Shown in pieces: positions 1-9,448 of a stretch of DNA of 64,000 bases (position 1 is its first letter; each line of letters begins with the position of its first letter). Position numbers and translations under genes: made by a program. The notes under the pieces were generated by a model, which was not told where the DNA came from, made no database searches, and saw only the letters and a program-made list of their open reading frames with translations. Source of the DNA: [Mycobacterium] nativiensis (GTDB lineage Bacteria > Actinomycetota > Actinomycetes > Mycobacteriales > Mycobacteriaceae); NCBI RefSeq assembly GCF_020172685.1, contig NZ_CP083986.1:3579973-3643972 (forward strand). Reading direction: 5' to 3'.

Positions 1-16
1 CCTGCTCGCGGAGGAA

Positions 17-937
17 TCAGACCGACTCGGCCCAGGATTCGATGATCGTCCGGGCGATCGAGATCGACCCGGGCAACAGCAGTTTCGCGTCGGCGTTGCC
101 GCCGTCCCAGGCTCCGGCCGCCAGCGCGGCCCGCACCTCCTCGCGGGTGAACCACGCGGCCTCGGTGATCTCGCCGTCATTGAAGACGAACCCCTCGCCC
201 GGGTCGGCGACGGCATGGAAGCCGACCATCAGCGACCTCGGGAACGGCCAGGGCTGGCTGCCCAGGTAGCTGACGTCGCGCACGGACAGCCCGACCTCTT
301 CGTGGACCTCGCGGACCACGCAGGCCTCGAACGACTCGCCGGCCTCGACGAATCCCGCCAACAGCGAGAACATCCGAACCGGCCAGTTGTGCTGGCGGGC
401 CAGCACCACCCGGTCGGCGCCGTCGTGCACCAGACAGATCACCGCGGGGTCGATTCGCGGGAACTCCTCGGCACCGGTGAGCGGGTTGGTTCGCGCCCAC
501 CCGCTGCGCGCCGACCTGGTGGGGGTGCCGTCGACTGGCGAAAACCGGGCGTTCTCATGCCAATTCAGCAGGGCGATCGCCGAGGACACCAGCTGGGCAC
601 TGGCGTCGTCGAAGATGTTGCCGGTCGCGCGCAGGTCCAGCACGGTGACATCCGAGTCCGGCGGGGCCTGCAGGGCGCTGCGGACGGCCCAGACGTGCCG
701 GCCGTCCCCGATGCGGCCGAGGAACACCGCGTCCGGCGGCGGTGTGTCGCCGAGTTCGACGGCGGCGTGCAGCACCACCCGGCCGTCGGCGACCAGCACC
801 TGGTTTCGCGGATCCACCCGCACCAGCGCCGCGGCCGACCAACCGGCGACGGCCGCGTCGGTGTCGGTGCGCAACTGGTCGGCCCGGTCGGCACCGACCC
901 GTGACAGCAGGGGTACCTCGCGCAGTCGGAAGCTCAC
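17..937 (-). CDS. nudC: NAD(H) diphosphatase NudC (Nudix hydrolase)
   Basis: A 306-residue Nudix hydrolase of the NADH pyrophosphatase family, which cleaves NAD(H) to NMN(H) and AMP and can remove NAD caps from RNA. The Nudix box is clear: GFVEAGESFE followed by REVHEEVGL, giving the GX5EX7REUXEEXGU pattern. The family SQPWPFPRS segment follows it. The segment that forms a four-cysteine zinc ribbon in E. coli NudC is present in outline (GWARTNP, EEFPRIDP) but has no cysteines at the expected positions. The start is a GTG that overlaps the stop of the upstream channel gene by 4 bp, so the two are probably cotranscribed. Gene order matches Rv3199c as I recall it. Confidence 0.93.
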   Translation of the reverse strand: MSFRLREVPLLSRVGADRADQLRTDTDAAVAGWSAAALVRVDPRNQVLVADGRVVLHAAVELGDTPPPDAVFLGRIGDGRHVWAVRSALQAPPDSDVTVLDLRATGNIFDDASAQLVSSAIALLNWHENARFSPVDGTPTRSARSGWARTNPLTGAEEFPRIDPAVICLVHDGADRVVLARQHNWPVRMFSLLAGFVEAGESFEACVVREVHEEVGLSVRDVSYLGSQPWPFPRSLMVGFHAVADPGEGFVFNDGEITEAAWFTREEVRAALAAGAWDGGNADAKLLLPGSISIARTIIESWAESV

Positions 938-2010
938 TGGTTGCTCACCGTCCGCACGTACAGCAACCGGTCGCCGCCTTCGATGGCATCCACTTCCGGT
1001 CTGTCCAGCCGCAGCAGCTGCCCGTCGCGGACCACGGCGAGAACGATTTCGTTGAGGTGGTTCGCCGATGCGCCGACCTCCTGCTGCTCCACCTCCCGCT
1101 CGGCGATGGCGTACCCGGCATCCGGGGTGAGCAGATCCTCGATGATCCCGACCACGTTGGGCGTGGTGGTGGCGATGCCGAGCAGTCGCCCGGCGGTCTC
1201 GGAGGACACCACCACCGAGTTGGCGCCGGACTGCTCCAACAGGTGCTGGTTCTCGGCTTCCCGAATGGCCGCCACGATGGTGGCCTGCGGGGCGATCTCG
1301 CGGGCGGTCAGGGTCACCAGCGCCGCCGTGGCATCCGAGCCGGTGGCCACCACGATCGCCGCGGCACGCTGGGCGCTGGCCAGCCGCAGCACATCCGACC
1401 GGGTCGCATCGCCGTCCACTGTCACCAGCCCGGCGGTCTTCGCGCGTTCGAGCACGGCCCGGTCGTTGTCCACCACGACGATGTCACTGGGGGTGGTCTC
1501 GTCGTCGCCGAGCATCGCGGCGATCGCGGTCTTCCCCTTGGTGCCGTAGCCGATCACGATGGTGTGGTCTCGCACTCTTTTCCTCCAACGCTGAATCCGG
1601 AATGCCTGCTGGGAGGTCTCGGTGAACGCCTCCACGGTCGTTCCCACCAACAGGATCAGGAAGGCGATCCGCAGCGGGGTGATGACCAGGACGTTGATCA
1701 TGCGGGCGTACTCGGTGACGGGCGTGATGTCGCCGTACCCGGTGGTCGACAGGGTCACCGCGGAGTAGTAGAGGCAGTCCAGGAAGGTCAACCGGTCGCC
1801 CTGCACGTCCTGGTAGCCGTCGCGGTCGAGGTAGACCAGCAGCGAGGAGACCACCAGTGCGCCCAGCGCGATCAGGCTTCGCTTGTAGACGGTACGGCCG
1901 GGACTGGACTGCCCCTGCGGGATGCGCAGTACGCCGACGAGTGCATGGCTGGGTTGGGCGGTCAGCGACTCGTCGAGGCGACGCAACCGCCGCCAGCTAG
2001 CTCCTGCCAC
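934..2010 (-). CDS. Two-TM potassium channel with RCK/TrkA-N domain
   Basis: A 358-residue ion channel subunit. A first membrane helix lies at about residues 46-60. A pore loop follows with the selectivity filter TTGYGD at about 89-94. A second helix lies at 105-125. A cytoplasmic regulator-of-conductance (TrkA-N) Rossmann domain begins near 150 with GYGTKGKT, and a TrkA-C-like part ends the protein. Such channels conduct K+ and are gated by ligands bound to the RCK domains in a tetramer. The GTG start is the first in-frame start. The gene is tightly coupled to nudC (4-bp overlap). It matches the Rv3200c position. Confidence 0.9.
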   Translation of the reverse strand: MAGASWRRLRRLDESLTAQPSHALVGVLRIPQGQSSPGRTVYKRSLIALGALVVSSLLVYLDRDGYQDVQGDRLTFLDCLYYSAVTLSTTGYGDITPVTEYARMINVLVITPLRIAFLILLVGTTVEAFTETSQQAFRIQRWRKRVRDHTIVIGYGTKGKTAIAAMLGDDETTPSDIVVVDNDRAVLERAKTAGLVTVDGDATRSDVLRLASAQRAAAIVVATGSDATAALVTLTAREIAPQATIVAAIREAENQHLLEQSGANSVVVSSETAGRLLGIATTTPNVVGIIEDLLTPDAGYAIAEREVEQQEVGASANHLNEIVLAVVRDGQLLRLDRPEVDAIEGGDRLLYVRTVSNQ

Positions 2011-2066
2011 GACAAACGTTCATCGGTCGCACCTGACGCACGGACTCACTGTAACCACACGCGTGG

Positions 2067-5000
2067 TCAACGGCTCAGCAGCGCAGCGAGAACGGTCAAA
2101 TCGGGCAGCTCATCGGGCACGACGGTGGTGCCGCTGCGCACGTAGTGGAAGGCGGCCCGCACCTGCGATGGCGGGCAGCCGGTCAGCGCCGACCAGGCCA
2201 GCCGGTACACGCCGAGTTGGACTGTGGCATGCCGCCGGGCCTCGGGTCCGTCCGGCGCGGCGCCGGTCTTCCAGTCGACCACGGTGACGCCGCCGTCCGG
2301 CTCGGCGAACACCGCGTCGATGCGGCCCCGAACCACGGTCTGCCCGACGGCCATCTCGAAGGGCACCTCGACAGCGGTCGGGGTGCGCGCAGCCCACGGC
2401 GAATCCAGGAACGCGTCCTGCAGGGCGGCCAGTTCCTGCGCGTCGGCCCGGGCCGTGTCGGCATCGGCCGCGCCAGGCAGGTCGTCGAGTTCGAACAACC
2501 GCTCGGCGCCGTAGAGGCGCTGAACCCACTCGTGAAACGCGGTGCCCAACAACGCATGCGGGTCGGGCCGGTTCGGGAGCCGGCGGGTCAACCGCTGCGC
2601 CGCACCGGCCGGGTCACGGCTCAACTCGACCAGGTTGCTCACCGACACCTGGGTGGGCAACGGCCGGTCCGGCCGCGCGGCGGCCAGGGCCCGCTCGGCC
2701 AGCAGCGCGTCGACCTCGACAGACCATGAGCCGGTTCCCGGGTCGGCCGGCGGCGGCCCCTCCGCCGGCTCGCCGACGGCCAGCGCCGCAGCGACCAGCG
2801 CCGCGCCGCGCTCGACGTCGCGGCGCCGGCCGGCCAGCGGATCAGCGGGCCACGTGGCTTCGACCGCGGTGTCGGACAGTGGGTTTCGTTCACCGCCGGC
2901 AGGTTCCGGCGCCCAGTGCTCGACGGTGCCGCAGGGTGTGCCGGCGGCGGCCGAGTCGTCGATGACGGCCTTGAGTTCGGCCAGGAACTCCGACGGGCCG
3001 CGTGGTTTGGTCTCGCCGACGCCCCAGTGGTAGCCGGAGACCAGCAGGCTGTCCTCGGCGCGGGTGACCGCGACGTAGAGCAGGCGACGCTCTTCGTCGA
3101 CACGACGCTGATCCAGTCGACGCTGATGCTCAGAGATGGTGTCGGACAGCTGCTTTCGGTGGGTGACCTTGCCGGTGTCCAGCACCGGGACTCCGTGGTC
3201 ACCGAGTTTGTGCGGCGGTCCCAGCTTCGGCTCTCCTGCGTCGAGTCTCGCTGAACCACCGGGTTCATGCGGCGGTCCCAGCTTCGCCTCTCCTCCGTCG
3301 AGTCTCGCTGAACCGCCGGGTTCGGCCCGGTCGCCGCGCAGCAGCGGCGGAAGTTCGCCGGCATCGGACAGCCAACTGCGTCGCGACGCTGTCGAGGGAA
3401 ACACCCGGGCGACCAGGTGCGGTACGGCCACCACCTGCCATTCCAGGCCCTTGGCGGCGTGCACGGTGAGGACCTGGACCCGGTCGGCGGCGACCACCGG
3501 TGCGGCCGGCGCCAGCCCGTTCTCCACCTCGGCGGCCGCGTCCAGGTAGCCCAGCAGGCCCGGCAGCGACGCCGATCCCCCGGCCCCGTCGACGTAGCCG
3601 GCGACCACGTCGGAAAACGCATCGAGTTGCTCGGTGCCGGCCGCGCCCACCGCCACCGGCTGCGCGGCGAGCACTTCGTAGTCCAGGCCGAGCACCCGGC
3701 GCACCTCGGCGACCAGGTCGGGCAGCGGATGCCACAGGTGGCCGCGCAGCAGGGTCAGCTCCTCGGCCAGTGCGACGATGCGCTGATGTCCGGCGGCCGA
3801 ATAACGTTCGGCGGGTCCCGGATCGGCCAGGGCGTCGGCCAGACACGCGGTGTCGGCATCGGGTCCGGCCTGCACGGCGATCTCGGTGGCCGAGCCCGCC
3901 TCGGCCGGGCGCTCGGGCCGGGCCAACTCGACAGCGCGGTGCCACAGGGCGGCCAGGTCGGCCGCGCCCAGCCGCCACCGCGCCCCGGTCAGCACCCGGA
4001 TCGCGGCGGCGCCGGCGGTCGGTTCGGAGACCATCCGCAACATCGCCACCAGGTCGGCGACCTCAGGTATGGACAGCAGTCCGGCCAAACCCACCACCTC
4101 GACCGGGACGCCGCGAGCCCGGATCGCCTCGGCGAGCGGTGCGGCGTCGGCGTTGCGGCGCACCAGTACCGCGGCGGTGGGCGGCGCGACACCGTCGGCG
4201 GCGGCCCGCTGATAACGCTGCTGCAATGCGTCGGCGACCCAGTCGCGTTCGGCGGTCACGTCGGGCAGCAGCGCGAGCCGCACATCGCCCGGAGGCGCGT
4301 CCGGGCGCGGCCGCAGCGATTGCACAGTGACGGAGCGCTGGCGTGCCTCCGCGGAGATCTCATTGGCCAGGTGCAGCACTTCTGGCGGGTTGCGCCAGCT
4401 GGTCCGCAGCTCCAGGGTGGGCGCGGGGGTGCCGCCGGAGAGCGGGAAGTCGGTGGCGAAGCGGGGCAGGTTGGTCGCCGAAGCGCCCCGCCAGCCGTAG
4501 ATCGACTGGATCGGGTCACCCACGGCGGTCAGTGCCAGGCCGTCGTCGGCTCCCCCACCGAAGAGCGCCGACAGCGCGATGCGCTGCGCATGACCGGTGT
4601 CCTGGTATTCGTCGAGCAGCACCACCCGGTAGGTGGCGCGCAGCCGGGCACCGACGGTGTCACCGGCCAACGCGAGCCGGGCGGCGGTGGCCATCTGGGC
4701 GCCGAAGTCCATCACCCGTTCGGCCCGCATCCGCTGGTGCAGGGCGTCGATGAGCGGCACCAGTTCGGCGCGTTCGGTCTGGGTGTCCAGCATTTTCAGC
4801 AGCGACTGGTTGGGTTCGGCGCGCTGGCGCGGGCCGGGTGGCAGCGTATGGACCAGCCGCTCCAGCTCCAGGTGGGTGTGGCGCAGCGCGTCGGTGTCCA
4901 CCAGATGCTCGGCGAGCTGCCCGGCCAGGCGCAGCACCGTCGAGGTGACCGCGGCGGGATCCCGGTCGGTGCGCAGTTCGCCGGGATACCCGCTGACCAC

Positions 5001-5456
5001 GTCGAAGGCCAGCTGCCAGAGCCCGGTCTCGGTGAGCAGCCGGGTGTCGGGTTCGATCCCGAGCAGCAGCCCATGCTCGCGCAGCAGCGCACCGGCGAAC
5101 GCGTGGTAGGTGCTGACCGTGGGAGCGGCCGGTGGCGCATCAGGTCCGGCGGCAGCGGGTTCGGGGACCAGCAGGCCCGCACCGGCCAGCCGGGCCAGCC
5201 TGGAGCGGACCCGGCGCAGCAGTTGGCCGGCGGCCTTGCGGGTGAACGTCAGCCCCAGCACCTGGCCGGGGTCGGCGTAACCGTTGGCGACCAGCCACAC
5301 CACCCGAGCCGCCATCGTCTCGGTCTTCCCGGCGCCGGCCCCGGCGATGACCACCAGCGGGCCCGGCGGTGCCGCGATGACCGCGGCCTGCTCGTCGGTG
5401 GGCTGGTGCAGTCCGAGCGCGGCCGCCAACTCGGCCGGGTCGTAGCGGTTCGTCAT
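2067..5456 (-). CDS. adnB: AdnB subunit of the AdnAB helicase-nuclease
   Basis: A UvrD-family helicase fused to a RecB-type nuclease, 1129 residues. The helicase motifs are GAGAGKTET (Walker A, about 38-46), DEYQDT, GDPIQSIYGWRG and TVHAAKGLEW. The nuclease motif VVDWKTG lies near the C-terminus. With AdnA it forms the mycobacterial heterodimer that resects double-strand breaks. The start is the ATG that overlaps the adnA stop by 4 bp; an open frame extends further upstream but lies inside adnA. Residues 712-749 are two tandem 19-residue units (listed separately). Without them the protein is about 1091 residues, close to the roughly 1095-1101 I recall for other mycobacterial AdnB. Confidence 0.93.
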   Translation of the reverse strand: MTNRYDPAELAAALGLHQPTDEQAAVIAAPPGPLVVIAGAGAGKTETMAARVVWLVANGYADPGQVLGLTFTRKAAGQLLRRVRSRLARLAGAGLLVPEPAAAGPDAPPAAPTVSTYHAFAGALLREHGLLLGIEPDTRLLTETGLWQLAFDVVSGYPGELRTDRDPAAVTSTVLRLAGQLAEHLVDTDALRHTHLELERLVHTLPPGPRQRAEPNQSLLKMLDTQTERAELVPLIDALHQRMRAERVMDFGAQMATAARLALAGDTVGARLRATYRVVLLDEYQDTGHAQRIALSALFGGGADDGLALTAVGDPIQSIYGWRGASATNLPRFATDFPLSGGTPAPTLELRTSWRNPPEVLHLANEISAEARQRSVTVQSLRPRPDAPPGDVRLALLPDVTAERDWVADALQQRYQRAAADGVAPPTAAVLVRRNADAAPLAEAIRARGVPVEVVGLAGLLSIPEVADLVAMLRMVSEPTAGAAAIRVLTGARWRLGAADLAALWHRAVELARPERPAEAGSATEIAVQAGPDADTACLADALADPGPAERYSAAGHQRIVALAEELTLLRGHLWHPLPDLVAEVRRVLGLDYEVLAAQPVAVGAAGTEQLDAFSDVVAGYVDGAGGSASLPGLLGYLDAAAEVENGLAPAAPVVAADRVQVLTVHAAKGLEWQVVAVPHLVARVFPSTASRRSWLSDAGELPPLLRGDRAEPGGSARLDGGEAKLGPPHEPGGSARLDAGEPKLGPPHKLGDHGVPVLDTGKVTHRKQLSDTISEHQRRLDQRRVDEERRLLYVAVTRAEDSLLVSGYHWGVGETKPRGPSEFLAELKAVIDDSAAAGTPCGTVEHWAPEPAGGERNPLSDTAVEATWPADPLAGRRRDVERGAALVAAALAVGEPAEGPPPADPGTGSWSVEVDALLAERALAAARPDRPLPTQVSVSNLVELSRDPAGAAQRLTRRLPNRPDPHALLGTAFHEWVQRLYGAERLFELDDLPGAADADTARADAQELAALQDAFLDSPWAARTPTAVEVPFEMAVGQTVVRGRIDAVFAEPDGGVTVVDWKTGAAPDGPEARRHATVQLGVYRLAWSALTGCPPSQVRAAFHYVRSGTTVVPDELPDLTVLAALLSR
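3210..3323 (-). repeat. Two tandem 57-bp repeat units inside adnB
   Basis: Two adjacent 57-bp units (3210-3266 and 3267-3323) differ at only a few bases. Each encodes 19 residues of the form EPGGSARLDxGExKLGPPH, so the reading frame of adnB is kept. On the coding strand each unit begins with CGGYGGT and ends with ACCGCCG, a short terminal inverted repeat. A third copy, nearly identical to the second coding unit over 48 bp, lies in noncoding DNA at 24684-24749. The insert sits between the helicase core and the motif containing HAAKGLEW-adjacent sequence and the C-terminal domain, in a segment that tolerates length change. Confidence 0.85.
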
Positions 5457-8400
5457 GCGCCGCTCCCGGTGTGGGCCGGGCAGGTCGGCCGGATCGGGCA
5501 GTGCCGACACCCATCGTTGACCCGGGCGGTGTAGGCCGGCCCGGCGGTGGCCGCGGCGGCCTCCGCGATGCGGTCTCGCCACTGTCCACTGGATTCGGTG
5601 GTCAGCGGGTCCTGTTCACGCTCGGTGGCGCCACCCGCCCCGGGTTTGGCCGGGTAGAGCAACCGGCCGCCGCCGGGCTGCTCACCGGCTCCGAGGAGGC
5701 CGGCCTCGACCGCCAACTGGTACACGGCAAGTTGCGCGTGCCGTTGTGCGTCGTCCTTGCTCGCCGGGCTCCTGGCCGTCTTGACGTCCACCACCACCAG
5801 CCGATCGGCGGCGTCTCGTTCGATCCGGTCGATGCGGCCGCGCAGCCGAACCCCGTCGCCGGCGTCGATCACCCCGTCGAACGCGACTTCGGTGCCGACC
5901 TCGGTGAGCTCGCCTCGAGTTGCCGCCCGCCACTCCAGGAACGTTTCGAGCATGGTGCGGTGCCGGTCACGCTCGTTGGCCGAATACCACTGCGAGTCGA
6001 ACGGCAATTGCTGCCACGCCCGGTCCAACTCGGCCAGCAGTTCTTCGCGGCTGCCCGCCGATTCGGCCACCAGGGCGTGCATCACCGATCCGATCGTCGA
6101 GCGCAGGTCACGGCCGTCGGTCCCGCCGTGCCGTTCGGTCAGCCAGCGCAGCGGGCAGTCGAGCAGACTCTGCAGAGCCGAGGGCGACAGGGTGACGGCC
6201 TGCCCGGTCCCACTGCGCCACAACGGTTCATCGGTGCTTACCGGGGTGGTGCCATGCCAGTCGGCCGGATCGGCTCCGGACACCCCGGCCCTGGCCAGCC
6301 TCGCCAATTGTGTTGCGGCGTCAGCTCGCTCGGAATCGTCGACAGCGCCGTCGGGGGCGCAGACCACGGCCCGCAGTCGCCCGACCAGGCCGGCCGCCGA
6401 CAGCACCGGCGGGGCCACCACCGGCGATGCCGGCGCCCGTGCGGCGTCGTCACCGGTGGCGCAGCTGCGCAGTTCGGCGAGGTATTCGGACGGGATCTGC
6501 TCATCGCCGCCGGCCTCCCCTTCCCCGTCTACCGCGGTGACCAACAACCGGGTCCGGGCCCGGCCCATCGCCGCGACCAGCAACCGCCGTTCCTCGGCCA
6601 GCAGCGGCGCGCGGGCCGAGACCTCCTCGCCGAAGCCGTGCAGGGTGTCCAGCAGCCGTTGGGTTCCCAGCACGCCGCCGTGCGGGACGGTGTTGGGCCA
6701 CAACCCTTCCTGCACCCCTGCGACGACCACCAGGTCCCACTCGCGTCCCAGCGCGGCGTGCGCGCTGAGCACGCCGACCGCCTCTGCGCCCGCAGCGGGC
6801 TCGGCGTGCGGCGCCACCAGTTGCATGGCGGTGACGTACTCGATGAGACCCGCCACGGTGGCACCGGCGGTGCGCGCCGCGTACTGCTCGGCGAGGTCGA
6901 ACAGTGCCGTCACGGCGTCCAGATCACGGCCGGCCGCTGCGCCCGCCGGGCCGCCCCGCTCGGCTGCCGACAGCCAGCGTTGCTGCAGCCCGGACCGATT
7001 CCAGGCCTGCCACAGAGTGTGGTGCGGATCGCGGCCCTCGGCGTGGCTGCGGGCCGCGGCCTGCAGCACCGCGCGCACCCTGCGCAGCGGGCGGATGTGA
7101 GCGGCAGGCAACGGGCCCACTTCTTCGGACAGCGCCGCCGCCAGCGACTCACGTGGCTCTGCCAACGCCTCCGGGCGGGCGGTGCCGCGACGCAGAGCGC
7201 GCTGAAGCTGGCGCAGTGCGATCGGGTCCACCCGCCCGATCGGTCCGGTGAGCAGTGCCAGCGCCCGCGCGCCGTCCATGCCGTCGGCCGTGCACTCCAG
7301 CACGGTCAGCAGGGCGGCCACCGCGGGCTGCTCGGACAGCAGCCCGCCGGCAACCGGAAGCGTCACCGGGATACCGGCAGCGGCCAGGGTGCGGGGCAGC
7401 CGACTCGCCGCCCGCGGCACGGACCGGACGATCACCGCCATCTGCGACCACGGCACCCCGTCGATCAGGTGGGCCCGCCGCAGGGTGTCGGCGATCAGGG
7501 CGGCCTCGGCGTGGCCGGTGGCCGCGGTGCGAACCGTCACCGACCCGGATTCGGACCCGGTTCCCTCGAGCCGGCGGGTGGCGCTGAGGCCGGGCAGCCG
7601 GCCGGCGACGGTGCTGACGGCCCGGGCCACCGCCGGCGCGCACCGATGCGACGTCGTCAGGTTCACCACCGGGTTGGCGGCACCACCGGCCGCCCGGTCG
7701 TCGCCCAACAGCGCGGTGGGTTCGGCGCCGCGGAATCCGTAAACCGCCTGGTCGGGATCACCGGCGATCACGGTGCGCTGCACTCCGGCGGCGAGCACGC
7801 GCACCAGCCGGGCCGCCTGCGGGTCGAGCTGCTGGGCGTCGTCGACCAACAGCAGCCGGATCCGGCTGCGTTCGTCGACCAGCAGCTCGGGGTCGGCCGC
7901 GAATGCCTCCAACGCCGCCCCGACCAACTCCGCGGCGCCAAGGGCCGGCGTAGTGGCCTGGGGTGCCGCAGTGCCGACGGCGGCACGCAGCAGCATCACC
8001 TGCTCGTACTGCTGGGCGAACCGGCCCGCGGCCGTCCACTCCGGACGCCGGCACCGTCTGCCCAGCTTGACCAGCTGCGCCGGGTCGACACCGCGTTCGG
8101 CGCAGCGCGCCATCAGGTTCCGCAGCTCGGTGACGAAACCGTCGGTGCCCAGCGCCGCGTGCAATGACGCCGGCCAGGCACCGAAACCGTCACCGGCGAG
8201 CAGCTCGCGGATGACGCTGTCCTGCTCGGCCCCGGTGACCAGCCGTGGCGGGGTGGCCTCGGCCCGCCGCGCGGCACGCTGAAGCACTGCGAAGGCATAG
8301 CCGTGCACGGTGCGTATCAGCGGCTCCCTGATCGCCCGGCCCGCCGGGCCGCCGGCGGCCAGCACCGTCGCGGTCAGCGCACCGCGCACCGCCCCCGGAA

Positions 8401-8590
8401 GCCGACCCGATCCGGTCAGCATCAGCACCGAGTCCGCGTCACCACCGGCGGCCACGTGTGCCCCGGCCACCTCGACGAGCAGGCTGGTCTTGCCGGTGCC
8501 GGGGCCGCCCCGCACCTGCAGAACCCCGCGCGCCCGGGGGTCGAGTGCCGCCGCGACATCAGCGACGAGCGGTCCCCGGTTCTGCGCCAT
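5453..8590 (-). CDS. adnA: AdnA subunit of the AdnAB helicase-nuclease
   Basis: A 1045-residue partner of AdnB. It has an N-terminal Walker A (RGGPGTGKTS), a weakened motif II (LLVDDAQQLD), GDPDQAVYGFRG and a C-terminal RecB-type nuclease with VVDVKTA. One cysteine (SLLDCPLRW) before the nuclease and a CRHCPIRPTC cluster at the end give the four-cysteine pattern of iron-sulfur nucleases such as AddB. The chosen ATG gives the length I recall for the M. smegmatis protein; a TTG 10 codons upstream (8620) is the alternative. The stop overlaps the adnB start by 4 bp. It is transcribed divergently from the lipase gene. Confidence 0.92.
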   Translation of the reverse strand: MAQNRGPLVADVAAALDPRARGVLQVRGGPGTGKTSLLVEVAGAHVAAGGDADSVLMLTGSGRLPGAVRGALTATVLAAGGPAGRAIREPLIRTVHGYAFAVLQRAARRAEATPPRLVTGAEQDSVIRELLAGDGFGAWPASLHAALGTDGFVTELRNLMARCAERGVDPAQLVKLGRRCRRPEWTAAGRFAQQYEQVMLLRAAVGTAAPQATTPALGAAELVGAALEAFAADPELLVDERSRIRLLLVDDAQQLDPQAARLVRVLAAGVQRTVIAGDPDQAVYGFRGAEPTALLGDDRAAGGAANPVVNLTTSHRCAPAVARAVSTVAGRLPGLSATRRLEGTGSESGSVTVRTAATGHAEAALIADTLRRAHLIDGVPWSQMAVIVRSVPRAASRLPRTLAAAGIPVTLPVAGGLLSEQPAVAALLTVLECTADGMDGARALALLTGPIGRVDPIALRQLQRALRRGTARPEALAEPRESLAAALSEEVGPLPAAHIRPLRRVRAVLQAAARSHAEGRDPHHTLWQAWNRSGLQQRWLSAAERGGPAGAAAGRDLDAVTALFDLAEQYAARTAGATVAGLIEYVTAMQLVAPHAEPAAGAEAVGVLSAHAALGREWDLVVVAGVQEGLWPNTVPHGGVLGTQRLLDTLHGFGEEVSARAPLLAEERRLLVAAMGRARTRLLVTAVDGEGEAGGDEQIPSEYLAELRSCATGDDAARAPASPVVAPPVLSAAGLVGRLRAVVCAPDGAVDDSERADAATQLARLARAGVSGADPADWHGTTPVSTDEPLWRSGTGQAVTLSPSALQSLLDCPLRWLTERHGGTDGRDLRSTIGSVMHALVAESAGSREELLAELDRAWQQLPFDSQWYSANERDRHRTMLETFLEWRAATRGELTEVGTEVAFDGVIDAGDGVRLRGRIDRIERDAADRLVVVDVKTARSPASKDDAQRHAQLAVYQLAVEAGLLGAGEQPGGGRLLYPAKPGAGGATEREQDPLTTESSGQWRDRIAEAAAATAGPAYTARVNDGCRHCPIRPTCPAHTGSGA

Positions 8591-8648
8591 ACCGGTTATG
8601 AGAGCACCACCCTCTGACAATCCCGGTTGCGACTGGCACCATCGACGG

Positions 8649-9437
8649 GTGATTTCCGATCATGGGCTGCATGTGCACCGCTACGGCCCGGCCCGGCCGG
8701 TGCAGGTGTTGGCGGTACACGGGCTGACCGGTCACGGGGCGCGGTGGCGGCACATGGCCGCAGCCCTCCCCGAAGTCAGCGTTGCCGCACCGGATCTGAT
8801 CGGCCACGGGCACTCGTCGTGGGCGGCACCGTGGAGCATCGACGCCAACGTCGCCGCGCTGGCGAAGTTGCTGGAGGGCACCGCCGACGGCCCCGTCCCG
8901 GTGGTTGCGCATTCCTTCGGCAGTGCGATCGCCCTGCATCTGGCCGCGGCGCGCCCCGACCTGGTCGACGCCCTGGTGCTGCTCGATCCGGCGATCGGGT
9001 TGGACGGCGAGTGGATGGCAGAGATCGCCGCGGCGATGCTGGCCTCCCCGGACTACCCCGATGCGGCGCAGGCGCGTGCCGAGAAAGAGAACGGCGCGTG
9101 GTCCGACGTCGATCCCGCGCTGCTCGACGTCGAACTCGACGAGCATCTGATCTCGTTGCCCGGTGGGCGTTTCGGCTGGCGGATCAGTGTGCCGGCGATG
9201 ATGTCGTACTGGAGTGAACTGGCCCGCCCGGTGGTGCTGCCCGACACCACGGCAACGACAGTGGTGCGGGCCACCCGCACCTCGCCGCCGTATGTGGGTG
9301 CGGACCTGATCACCGCGCTGCAGGCGCGGCTGGGCGCGAACTTCGACCTGCTGGACTTCGACTGCAATCACATGGTGGACCAGGCCTTCCCCACCGAGGC
9401 GGCGGCCCTGGTGCGCAAGCAACTGACGCGACGCTAG
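8649..9437 (+). CDS. lipV: Alpha/beta hydrolase, LipV-like
   Basis: A 262-residue alpha/beta-hydrolase. It has the oxyanion-hole segment HGLTGHGARW, a nucleophile elbow AHSFGSA (Ser near residue 88), an acid region and a C-terminal histidine in DCNHMVD. The family includes esterases and lipases; the substrate cannot be read from sequence. No signal peptide is visible. The start is uncertain: GTG at 8649 gives VISDHGLHVHRYGP, which begins just before the fold. An ATG at 8598 would add 17 residues overlapping the adnA 5' region. The position matches Rv3203 (lipV). Confidence 0.8.
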   Translation: MISDHGLHVHRYGPARPVQVLAVHGLTGHGARWRHMAAALPEVSVAAPDLIGHGHSSWAAPWSIDANVAALAKLLEGTADGPVPVVAHSFGSAIALHLAAARPDLVDALVLLDPAIGLDGEWMAEIAAAMLASPDYPDAAQARAEKENGAWSDVDPALLDVELDEHLISLPGGRFGWRISVPAMMSYWSELARPVVLPDTTATTVVRATRTSPPYVGADLITALQARLGANFDLLDFDCNHMVDQAFPTEAAALVRKQLTRR

Positions 9438-9448
9438 GCGGGGCATTC

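Noticed and set aside
3417..8167. Very long open frames on the plus strand (705 and 898 codons) opposite adnB and adnA
   Set aside because: They are antisense shadows of high-GC genes. Their products are rich in Arg, Gly and His without domains, and the minus-strand frames have full helicase-nuclease motifs.
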